Assembly (NCBI GenBank): GCA_946478975.1
Contig: CAMLEO010000373.1
Span: forward strand, 1-5,877
Length of the DNA: 5,877 bases
Direction: 5' to 3'
Source of the DNA: an uncultured Steroidobacter sp.
GTDB lineage: Bacteria; Pseudomonadota; Gammaproteobacteria; Steroidobacterales; Steroidobacteraceae
Below, piece by piece: positions 1 through 5,877 of this stretch (the first letter of the stretch is position 1; every line of letters starts with the position of its first letter). The position numbers were made by a program, and so were the translations under genes. Below the pieces are notes generated by a model, which searched no databases, had not been told where the DNA came from, and was given only the letters and a program-made list of their open reading frames with translations.

Positions 1-1
1 C

Positions 2-1852
2 CAGGCCGACACCAAATATTCCCAATACTATCGCGGCGACGGTGCCAACTCGCAGTTCGGCGTGCGTGGCGGCTGGGCCATCGGCGACGGCGGACACGTC
101 TCGGCGACCGTCGAATATTCGGACTCCGATGAGACTTCGCGCACGCGGCAACGGCCGGATGCGATCGCATTTCAGCAGGCGCATCCCGACCTCGACGTGC
201 CCGATCCGGTGCAACATTGGGGTCAGCCCAAGTTGGAAACGTATCGTGCCGCCGTCGATGCCGCTATGCCGTTCGCGAGCGACAACGAGCTGTACGCGTT
301 CGGCACTTACTCGCAGGGCAAAGGCGAGAACGATTTCAACTGGCGCAATCCGGACAACACTGCGAGCGCCTATGCGCCGTCGCGCGCCTTCCCCGGTTTC
401 AATCTGCGGAGCCTCTATCCGACCGGCTACACGCCTCGCTTCGGCCAGGAGCACGAGGATTATCAGCTCAACGTCGGCGCTCGCGGCCCGCTTGGCGACG
501 CTTTCCGCTGGGACCTGCATACGTCGCAAGGAAACAACCAGATCGACTACTTCATCAATCACACCATCAATCCGTCGCTCGGGCCGCAAAGCCCGACCTC
601 GTTCGAGCCCGGCACCTTGATTCAAGATGAATTCAACTTGAATGCCGACTTCGTGTATCGCTGGAATGACATCAATATTGCGTTCGGCACCGAACGCCGC
701 GTCGAAACTTATGAAATCCAGGCGGGCGACTACGGTTCGTATGCGGTCGGCCCCGGCGCCGCGACCGGTCTTGCGTCAGGATCGAACGGCTTTGCCGGTT
801 TCAATCCGGATCAAGCCGGCGAATGGGATCAGACGAGCTACGCCTTCTATACAGACATCGAAGTGCCGCTGACCTCTCGTTGGACCGTCGGCACAGCGCT
901 GCGCTACGAAGATTTCTCCGAGTTCGGCGACAAAGTGACGGGACGCCTGGCGACCCGCTTCGAGCTCACGCCCGCTGTTGGCCTGCGCGCTTCAGCATCA
1001 ACGGGCTTTCGCGCGCCTACGCCGGGACAGCTGTTCTCGACCAGTGTTTCGCAGGGACTGGACACTCGCACGTTGCAGATATTTGCGACCGGCCGCTTGT
1101 CGCCCACCAGCCCGGTGGCGCAGTTCTTCGGTGCGAAGCCGCTGAAGCCTGAAACGTCGGAGACGCTCAGCGCCGGCCTCACCTGGCAGCTCGACAGCGG
1201 CCTGTCCGGCTCGGTCGATGTGTATCAAATCGAAGTCAGCGATCGTTTCAGCCAGTCCTCGACGTTCACGGTGACTCCGGCGATTCGCGAGCAGCTCATC
1301 GCGCAAGGCGTCCCCGGCGCGGAAACATTCACCGGCGTGAGCTTCTTCACCAACGATTTCGACACCCGCACTCGCGGCGTCGATGTCGCGGCTTCGTACG
1401 GCTGGCAGTTGCCCACCGGTCGACTGCAGCTGACCGCGAGCTACAACTTCAACGACACTGAAGTGACTGCCGGCTCGCTGCTCAACTCCGAGTCACAGCG
1501 CGTGGTGTTCGAAAAGAGCATTCCGAAGCACAACGCAGCGGCCTCGGCGACTTACGGCTGGAACGCCTTCAAGCTGGTCGGGCGCGCACGCTACTACGGC
1601 GCATGGACGGATTCTTCCGGCAACACGACCGGCGACATCTTCCAGGAATTCGGCGGCATCACGTTCGTCGACCTCATGTTCGGCTGTGACATCACGCCGA
1701 ACGTGACGGTCGCGCTCGGCGCAGAAAACGTGTTCGATGAGTACCCGGACGAAGCCACCAACCAGGCCAATCGCGGGCTGATATATTCGCGGAATGCACC
1801 CTACGACACCGACGGCGGGCAGTATTACCTGCGACTGGACACTCGCTTCTGA
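2..1852 (+). CDS. TonB-dependent outer-membrane receptor, C-terminal beta-barrel part (5' end missing)
   Basis: The reading frame is open from the left edge, so the 616 residues seen are the C-terminal part of a larger protein. A GTG at 62 is in frame, but coding clearly runs upstream of it, so it is not the start. The protein would be a 22-strand outer-membrane barrel that takes up a scarce ligand using TonB-ExbBD energy. Family marks are the TGFRAPTPGQLF block (1001-1036), typical of the barrel, the GAENVFDEYPDEA block near the C-terminus (1718-1756), alternating aromatic/polar strands throughout, and a final YLRLDTRF ending in Phe, the usual outer-membrane assembly signal. The N-terminal signal peptide, TonB box and plug domain would lie outside the window. 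The ligand cannot be read from the sequence. The next gene follows after 12 bases, so the two are probably co-transcribed. The family call is firm; the substrate is unknown. Confidence 0.93.
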   Translation, partial: QADTKYSQYYRGDGANSQFGVRGGWAIGDGGHVSATVEYSDSDETSRTRQRPDAIAFQQAHPDLDVPDPVQHWGQPKLETYRAAVDAAMPFASDNELYAFGTYSQGKGENDFNWRNPDNTASAYAPSRAFPGFNLRSLYPTGYTPRFGQEHEDYQLNVGARGPLGDAFRWDLHTSQGNNQIDYFINHTINPSLGPQSPTSFEPGTLIQDEFNLNADFVYRWNDINIAFGTERRVETYEIQAGDYGSYAVGPGAATGLASGSNGFAGFNPDQAGEWDQTSYAFYTDIEVPLTSRWTVGTALRYEDFSEFGDKVTGRLATRFELTPAVGLRASASTGFRAPTPGQLFSTSVSQGLDTRTLQIFATGRLSPTSPVAQFFGAKPLKPETSETLSAGLTWQLDSGLSGSVDVYQIEVSDRFSQSSTFTVTPAIREQLIAQGVPGAETFTGVSFFTNDFDTRTRGVDVAASYGWQLPTGRLQLTASYNFNDTEVTAGSLLNSESQRVVFEKSIPKHNAAASATYGWNAFKLVGRARYYGAWTDSSGNTTGDIFQEFGGITFVDLMFGCDITPNVTVALGAENVFDEYPDEATNQANRGLIYSRNAPYDTDGGQYYLRLDTRF

Positions 1853-1862
1853 GGCGAGGCGG
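1851..1862 (+). promoter_or_regulatory. Ribosome binding site for the Tat-exported PLP enzyme
   Basis: A purine-rich stretch (gaggcgaggcgg) begins inside the stop codon of the receptor gene. Its GAGG core at 1856-1859 sits five bases before the ATG at 1865. This supports ATG 1865 over the in-frame ATG at 1895, which would also cut off the twin-arginine motif. No promoter is visible in the 12-base gap, so translation of this gene probably depends on the receptor transcript. Confidence 0.6.
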
Positions 1863-1864
1863 AC

Positions 1865-3157
1865 ATGGGCACGATCTCCAGGCGCGATCTCATCATGACC
1901 GGGGCAGTCACCTCCGCTGCCCTCGCCACCGGCGTGGCCGCCGCGAAATTGCCGGCGCGACCGACGACTGCACCGGCCGTGCTCGCGAGTGACGAAACGT
2001 ACTGGCGGCAGGTCGCCGCTCAGTACGACATCACCCGCGACGTGATTCAACTCGAGAACGGCAACTGGGGCTCGATGCCGCTGCCCGTGCTGGCCGCTTA
2101 CGAGCAGCACCAGCGAAAGGTGAATCAGCAGAACTCATATTACGGCCGGCGCGAGTACTACCCCGAGCACGAGAAAGTTCGCGCACGCGTCGCGGCGGCA
2201 CTCGGTGTGAGCGTCGAAGAGATCGTCCTGACCCGTAATGCGACCGAAGCGCTGCAAGCGCTGATCGGTGGCTACAACTCGTTACGACCGGGCGATGCGG
2301 TGTTGTTCTCCGACCTCGACTACGACTCCATGCAGATGAGCATGCGATGGCTCGCCACTCGTCGCGGCGTGCAGGTCATCAATATCGATTTGCCGGAGCC
2401 GGCGACCCACCAAGGCGTCATCGACGCCTACGCAGCCGCATTCGCAGCGCATCCGCAGATTCGCATGATGCTGCTCACGCATGTGAGTCATCGCACCGGC
2501 CTGCTGCTGCCGGTGAAAGAAATTGCCGCGCTCGCCCGCAAGCACAACATCGATGTGATTCTCGATTCGGCGCACGCCTGGGGCCAGGTGGAGTTCAGTC
2601 TGCCGGCGCTGGGCGTGGACTTCGTTGGGCTCACTGCACACAAGTGGATCGGCAGCGCCATCGGTGTTGGCGTGATGTATATCCGCCGCGAGCGCATCCT
2701 TGCGATCGATCCTTACATGGGCGAGGACTCGTATCCGGACACTGACATTCGCGGTCGCGTGCACTCAGGCACGAGCAACTTCGCCGCGTTTCTCACTGTC
2801 GCCGATGCACTCGACTTTCACGAGGCCATCGGTACGCCCGCTAAAGAGGCACGCTTGCGTCACTTGCGCAACCTGTGGGCGGAGCCTTTGCGTGAACATC
2901 CGGAGTGGGAAATTCTCACGCCGCAAGACGAGCGCATGCACGCGGGTATCACGTCATTTCGCCGGCGAGGCCGCACGAGCTTGCAAGAGAACATCGCGCT
3001 GGCGCGACGGCTGCTCGACGACGCGAAGATTTTTACCGTGCACCGAGTTGGTCTGGCGTCGGGCGCGTGCGTTCGCGTGACGCCGGCGGTTTTCAACAAC
3101 CCGGATGAAATTGCGCAGCTGTTGAAGACGCTGACTGGGCCGGCAACGCGCTGGTAA
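1865..3157 (+). CDS. Tat-exported class V aminotransferase-fold PLP enzyme (isopenicillin N epimerase / PvdN-like)
   Basis: This complete 430-residue gene encodes a fold-type I PLP enzyme of aminotransferase class V, the group annotated as isopenicillin N epimerase-like. The N-terminus carries a twin-arginine signal: SRRDLIM at residues 5-11, a hydrophobic Ala/Val-rich stretch, and a likely cut near AAA25-27. The folded, cofactor-loaded enzyme should therefore be exported to the periplasm. Visible family marks are the ENGNWGSMP segment (64-72), the TRNATEAL cofactor-phosphate region (123-130), THVSHRTG (205-212), DSAHAWG with Asp234 for the pyridine nitrogen, the Schiff-base Lys260 in LTAHKWIG, HSGTSN (300-305), and CVRVTP with Arg404, probably for the substrate carboxylate. 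All expected catalytic residues are present, so it should be active. PvdN of Pseudomonas, which modifies the pyoverdine side chain, has a similar length, fold and Tat export, but orthology is not shown. The reaction could be transamination, decarboxylation, desulfuration or epimerisation. Confidence 0.9.
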   Translation: MGTISRRDLIMTGAVTSAALATGVAAAKLPARPTTAPAVLASDETYWRQVAAQYDITRDVIQLENGNWGSMPLPVLAAYEQHQRKVNQQNSYYGRREYYPEHEKVRARVAAALGVSVEEIVLTRNATEALQALIGGYNSLRPGDAVLFSDLDYDSMQMSMRWLATRRGVQVINIDLPEPATHQGVIDAYAAAFAAHPQIRMMLLTHVSHRTGLLLPVKEIAALARKHNIDVILDSAHAWGQVEFSLPALGVDFVGLTAHKWIGSAIGVGVMYIRRERILAIDPYMGEDSYPDTDIRGRVHSGTSNFAAFLTVADALDFHEAIGTPAKEARLRHLRNLWAEPLREHPEWEILTPQDERMHAGITSFRRRGRTSLQENIALARRLLDDAKIFTVHRVGLASGACVRVTPAVFNNPDEIAQLLKTLTGPATRW

Positions 3158-3165
3158 CGAGCGCG

Positions 3166-3205
3166 GCTGGCGCCACCGATGACGTCATGGCGCGTTGGCA
3201 GCTTT
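3166..3205 (+). terminator. Possible hairpin terminator between convergent operons
   Basis: In the 46-base gap between the two stop codons, GCGCCA (3170-3175) pairs with TGGCGC (3188-3193) around a 12-base loop. The stem can be extended by GCTG (3166-3169) pairing with CAGC (3199-3202) across a five-base bulge. Only three T residues follow (3203-3205), so a Rho-independent terminator for the plus-strand operon is plausible but weak. In the minus direction no T-run follows. The loop and distal arm contain a perfect 10-base palindrome, ATGACGTCAT (3179-3188). Confidence 0.3.
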
Positions 3206-4988
3206 ACGCAGATTCGTTCTTGGCCGGCGGCGCATCCGTTTGCGTCGCCCGGCCGCTGAACAGCGCCCGGCCCGCGTCGAATCCGCCGACCAGCTCCAGT
3301 TCCAAACGACGCTGATCGCGCTGGCGAATGCTCGCGCTGATCTCGGCCACCTCGGCGGGACTCGTGCCGAGTCTCTCCAGCGCCGTGGCGCCGAGCACCA
3401 GCGCCGATTCGAATGTTTCCCGGATCTGCACATCCACGCCGGCACGGATCAAGTCGATGCTGTGACGACGATCGTTCGCGCGAGCGATCACGGTCACCGC
3501 CGGAAACTCGGCTTTCAGCAGGTGCACGATGCGAGAGGCGTCCTCGATTCGGTCCACGCACACCAGGATCACACGAGCCCGGCCGGCGCCCGCCGCGTGC
3601 AGAATATCCAGCCGGGTTCCGTCGCCGTAGTACACCTTGAAGTCGAACGTGCGCGCAGCGTCGATCATTTCCACATCCGTATCGATGATGGAAATATCGT
3701 AGTTTCGCGCCAGCAGGAACTGACTCACGATCTGCCCGACGCGGCCAAAGCCAATCACCAGCGCGGCGCCTTTCAGCCCATCCGGCCGCTCGTACCCTTC
3801 GGTCGATGTCCCCTGGCGACTGCGAACGAATCGCAAGCCCGCGAGACACACTGGCGTGAGCACCATCGAGAGAATGATGATGGCGGTGAGAATCGCGTTC
3901 TGCTCGCCGTTGATGATGCCGGCAGCCGCGGCGGCAGCGTACAGAACGAACGCAAACTCACCGCCCTGCGCCATCTTCACCGCACGATCCACCGCCTCGC
4001 CATTGGGTGAACGAAACAAACGCGCGACGATATAAATGCCCAGCGCCTTCACCGCCATGTATGCGGCGACGTAGAACAGCACAGTGCCCCAGTTTCTCGC
4101 GACCACGGCGAGATCCAGCGACATGCCGACGGCGAGGAAAAACAAGCCGAGCAGAATGCCGCGGAACGGCTCAACGTCCGCCTCTAATTGATGTCGATAG
4201 GTCGACTCCGAGAGCAGCACGCCGGCGAGGAATGCGCCCATCGCCGCGGAGAGTCCACCAAGCTCCATGACATACGCAGAGCCGATGACGACCAGCAACG
4301 CTGCCGCGGTCATGATCTCGCGCGCTCGTGCATTCGCAAGCAATCCAAACAACGGATTGAGCAGGTATCGACCGGCGATCAGCAGCCCCGCGATGGCGCC
4401 GGCGCCAATGGCGATCTGCAGCCAGTCGATGCGGTGACTTTCAGCAGCGCTGCCCGGCGCGATCGGCGCGAGGAACGCCACCAGCGCCAGCAGCGGCACG
4501 ATCATCAAATCTTCCAGCAGCAGAATGGAAACGACGCGCTGGCCCGCGTCGGTGTTGATCTCGCGACGCTCTTCCATCAACTGCATGACGATGGCCGTCG
4601 ACGTGAGCACGAATCCGGCCCCCGACACGAACGACGCCGCGACCGGAAAGCCGGTGACCACTCCGACGCCGGTCAGCAGCAGCGAGCATACGATCACCTG
4701 CGTCAAGCCGAGCCCGAAGATCTGACGCCGCAGCCCCCACAAACGCGAAGGCTGCATCTCCAGCCCCACGATGAATAGGAACATGACCACGCCGAGTTCG
4801 GCCACCTGCAGGATCGATTCCGGATGCGTGAACACGCGCAGGCCGAATGGGCCGATGGCGACGCCGCCGGCGAGATAACCCAACACGGCGCCCAATCCCA
4901 AGCGTTTGAACAGCGGTGCCGCAATCACCGCGACTGCGAGCAGCGTGATGATCGGGAGCAAGTCGATGCCGTGATGTTCGGTGCCCAT
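3204..4988 (-). CDS. Kef-type (CPA2) cation:proton antiporter with C-terminal TrkA-N/RCK domain
   Basis: This complete 594-residue gene is close in length to E. coli KefB/KefC (about 600). Residues 1-388 form a polytopic inner-membrane exchanger domain with many hydrophobic segments. Marks include GYLAGGVAIGPFGL (37-50), FLFIVGLEM (70-78), LTSTAIVMQLMEER (128-141), the core LLLEDLMIVPLLAL (156-169), STYRHQLEADVEPFRGILLG (262-281), which matches the regulatory loop region of KefC, and AQGGEFAFVL (340-349). Residues 408-530 are a Rossmann-type TrkA-N domain with GFGRVG (413-418), Asp436 at the end of the second strand, YYGDGTRLDIL (453-463) and VIARAND (500-506). By family knowledge it would exchange K+ (or Na+) for H+ under nucleotide control, and possibly glutathione-adduct control. 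The core acidic pair is Glu159-Asp160, whereas KefB/KefC have Gln-Asp as I recall. It lies 51 bases downstream of the RidA gene. Its ribosome binding site is weak, with only G-rich sequence well upstream. KefB and KefC cannot be told apart, and ion choice is unknown. Confidence 0.92.
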   Translation of the reverse strand: MGTEHHGIDLLPIITLLAVAVIAAPLFKRLGLGAVLGYLAGGVAIGPFGLRVFTHPESILQVAELGVVMFLFIVGLEMQPSRLWGLRRQIFGLGLTQVIVCSLLLTGVGVVTGFPVAASFVSGAGFVLTSTAIVMQLMEERREINTDAGQRVVSILLLEDLMIVPLLALVAFLAPIAPGSAAESHRIDWLQIAIGAGAIAGLLIAGRYLLNPLFGLLANARAREIMTAAALLVVIGSAYVMELGGLSAAMGAFLAGVLLSESTYRHQLEADVEPFRGILLGLFFLAVGMSLDLAVVARNWGTVLFYVAAYMAVKALGIYIVARLFRSPNGEAVDRAVKMAQGGEFAFVLYAAAAAAGIINGEQNAILTAIIILSMVLTPVCLAGLRFVRSRQGTSTEGYERPDGLKGAALVIGFGRVGQIVSQFLLARNYDISIIDTDVEMIDAARTFDFKVYYGDGTRLDILHAAGAGRARVILVCVDRIEDASRIVHLLKAEFPAVTVIARANDRRHSIDLIRAGVDVQIRETFESALVLGATALERLGTSPAEVAEISASIRQRDQRRLELELVGGFDAGRALFSGRATQTDAPPAKNESA

Positions 4989-5039
4989 TCGGCATATCGT
5001 ACCCGCCCCGGGGAATTTTCGAATCGGCCCGTCGCGAAA
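4989..5039 (-). other. Short gap between RidA-family and antiporter genes
   Basis: This 51-base gap is long enough for a weak internal promoter or processing site. It contains an 8-base palindrome CCCCGGGG (5006-5013) and an AT-richer patch, GAAAATTC on the minus strand (5014-5021). A TTCGAA / TACGAT pair spaced by 16 bases can be read on the minus strand, but the second box lies only seven bases before the ATG. I therefore do not call a promoter. No T-run or strong hairpin argues for termination, so read-through from the RidA gene is likely. Confidence 0.35.
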
Positions 5040-5504
5040 TCAGCTGACTGCCAGCAGCAGCTCAGTGACGACGCTCGCTCCCGCCGGCAGGCTGGCCACA
5101 CCGGAGACCATGCGAGTCGATGTTTTCTCCGCACCGAACACGCTGGCCAGCAGTTCCGATGCGCCATCGGCGACTTTGGCGTGATCGCGGAAGTCGGGTG
5201 TCGTCACGAGCGATACCGTCAGTCGCACGACGCGCGTTACTTTGTCGAGCGATCCCAGATGCTGTTTGGCCAAAGCCAGCGCATTGAGTGCCGCCAATCG
5301 TGCCGCGTTCCGCGCGTCTTCGATGCTGAGCTCGCTCCCGATCCTGCCCATGAATTTGGGAGCGCCGCCCTCCAAGGGCAGCGTTCCACTCAAGAACAGC
5401 AGGTTGCCAACCTGCACCGCCGGAACGTACGCACCGAGCGGCTTGGGCGCCGGCGGCAAGGTGATTCCGAGCTGTTGCAAACGTTCTTCGGCCGCGGCGT
5501 TCAT
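5040..5504 (-). CDS. RidA/YjgF/UK114-family protein (enamine/imine deaminase family)
   Basis: This complete 154-residue gene is somewhat longer than classical RidA (about 128) because of an N-terminal extension of the type ERLQQLGITLPPAPKPLGAY (7-26), seen in one large Rid subgroup. The fold is a chorismate-mutase-like trimer. Family marks are GNLLFLSGTLP (33-43), the helix ARNAARLAALNALALAKQHLG (64-84), VTRVVRLTVSL (89-99), STRMVSGVASLP (129-140) and TELLLAVS at the end. Arg131 fits the conserved arginine (Arg105 of E. coli RidA) needed for hydrolysing 2-aminoacrylate-type enamines, and Glu148 fits the conserved glutamate near the C-terminus. Deaminase activity is therefore possible, though many Rid subgroups have other or unknown substrates. 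No signal peptide is seen, so it is cytoplasmic. Its ATG lies four bases after the stop of the SDR gene, indicating an operon and probably translational coupling. Confidence 0.92.
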   Translation of the reverse strand: MNAAAEERLQQLGITLPPAPKPLGAYVPAVQVGNLLFLSGTLPLEGGAPKFMGRIGSELSIEDARNAARLAALNALALAKQHLGSLDKVTRVVRLTVSLVTTPDFRDHAKVADGASELLASVFGAEKTSTRMVSGVASLPAGASVVTELLLAVS

Positions 5505-5508
5505 GATT

Positions 5509-5877
5509 TCACCACTTGCCCAGGTGCGAGCCGCCGTTGACGTGCAGGATCTCGCCGGTGACCTGGCTTGCTTCGGTGAGATACACCACGGCGTCGGCGA
5601 TGTCCTTGGACGTGCCGATCTGGCCCATCGGCGACAGCGAGCGCAGGAAGTCCTTCGGCACCGTCGCGAGTAACGGCGTCTCTACCACGCCCGGCGCGAC
5701 CGCGTTCACGCGAATGCCCTGCTTCGCATATTCCATCGCGAGGCTGCGAGTGACGGCGTTGAGACCACCCTTCGTGATCATCGGCACCGATGCCGGCAGC
5801 GCCGCGAGCGGATGATCCGCAATCGACGCGGTGATGGTGACCACGCTGCCGCCGCGTTCCTGTGCCAGCAATCGTTT
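5509..5877 (-). CDS. Short-chain dehydrogenase/reductase family protein, C-terminal half (5' end missing)
   Basis: The frame is open to the right edge, and the 122 residues seen are the C-terminal half of a protein normally near 245 residues. A TTG at 5871 is in frame but is internal, since AAA CGA precedes it and the dinucleotide-binding N-terminus must lie outside the window. SDR marks are GGSVVTITAS (residues 9-18 of the visible part), TKGGLNAVTRSLAMEYA (35-51), IRVNAVAPGVVETPL (55-69, the PG strand and nicotinamide-side loop) and the end VTGEILHVNGGSHLGKW. The usual YxxxK is not intact. Lys36 is present (codon 5770-5772), but the position four before it is Pro32 (codon 5782-5784) within PASVPMITKGG. 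Either the enzyme uses another acid/base or it has lost oxidoreductase activity. The substrate is unknown. It is the first visible gene of the minus-strand operon. Confidence 0.88.
   Translation of the reverse strand, partial: KRLLAQERGGSVVTITASIADHPLAALPASVPMITKGGLNAVTRSLAMEYAKQGIRVNAVAPGVVETPLLATVPKDFLRSLSPMGQIGTSKDIADAVVYLTEASQVTGEILHVNGGSHLGKW

Noticed and set aside
62..64. GTG as the start codon of the receptor gene
   Set aside because: The frame stays open to the window edge with receptor-like residues before the GTG, and the protein would lack its plug and signal peptide. The gene is truncated by the window.
1493..2110. Minus-strand open frame (205 codons) opposite the receptor/PLP-enzyme junction
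   Set aside because: It overlaps two strong plus-strand genes and shows no family motif, so I treat it as a shadow of GC-rich coding.
2860..3849. Minus-strand open frame (329 codons) across the convergent junction
   Set aside because: It overlaps the true antiporter frame in another phase and the end of the PLP enzyme gene. Its composition is Arg/Gly/Ala-rich without domains.
3195..4010. Long plus-strand open frame (271 codons) antisense to the antiporter gene
   Set aside because: It lies wholly opposite a well-supported antiporter gene, its composition is Arg/His/Gln-rich with no recognisable motif, and such frames are expected opposite GC-rich coding DNA.
4989..5025. Possible sigma70-like promoter (TTCGAA, 16-base gap, TACGAT) before the antiporter on the minus strand
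   Set aside because: Both boxes match the consensus poorly, and the -10-like box would put the transcript start at about the ATG. I cannot support it over chance.
4824..5540. Plus-strand open frame (238 codons) spanning the antiporter start, the gap and the RidA-family gene
   Set aside because: It runs antisense across two real genes with low-complexity Arg/Gln/His composition and no domain signal, so it is a shadow frame.
5869..5871. TTG as the start codon of the SDR gene
   Set aside because: A start here would remove the whole nucleotide-binding half. The frame continues to the window edge, so the true start is outside.

Overview
The window holds five protein-coding genes in two convergent blocks. 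Coding is dense, the DNA is GC-rich, and codon third positions are strongly G/C. The gene families (TonB-dependent receptor, Tat-exported enzyme, Kef-type antiporter) point to a Gram-negative proteobacterium. The style resembles GC-rich environmental gamma- or alphaproteobacteria, but no taxonomic marker is present, so this placement is a loose inference.

Plus strand (2-3157): the 3' part of a TonB-dependent outer-membrane receptor gene, whose plug domain and signal peptide lie off the left edge. After 12 bases comes a complete gene for a class V aminotransferase-fold PLP enzyme (isopenicillin N epimerase / PvdN-like) with a twin-arginine signal peptide. The pair looks like an operon that brings a compound across the outer membrane and acts on it, or on something related, in the periplasm with a folded PLP enzyme. 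The closest known parallel is PvdN of fluorescent pseudomonads, a Tat-exported PLP enzyme that modifies the pyoverdine side chain in the periplasm. No siderophore biosynthesis gene is visible here, so the substrate is open.

Minus strand (5877 down to 3204): the 3' part of a short-chain dehydrogenase/reductase (SDR) gene, whose start lies off the right edge; then, 4 bases later, a RidA/YjgF-family gene; then, after 51 bases, a complete Kef-type (CPA2) cation:proton antiporter gene with a C-terminal TrkA-N/RCK nucleotide-binding domain. SDR and RidA are almost certainly co-transcribed, and the antiporter probably belongs to the same transcript. Together they could serve in handling reactive carbonyl, enamine or electrophile metabolites, but this is inference. 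The SDR is odd in having proline where the catalytic tyrosine of the YxxxK motif should be.

The two blocks converge in a 46-base gap (3158-3203) holding an imperfect hairpin that may serve as a terminator. There are no tRNA or rRNA genes, insertion sequences, CRISPR arrays or long repeats that I can see. I do not see a clear new multi-gene system. The receptor plus exported PLP enzyme pair is the part most worth following up.
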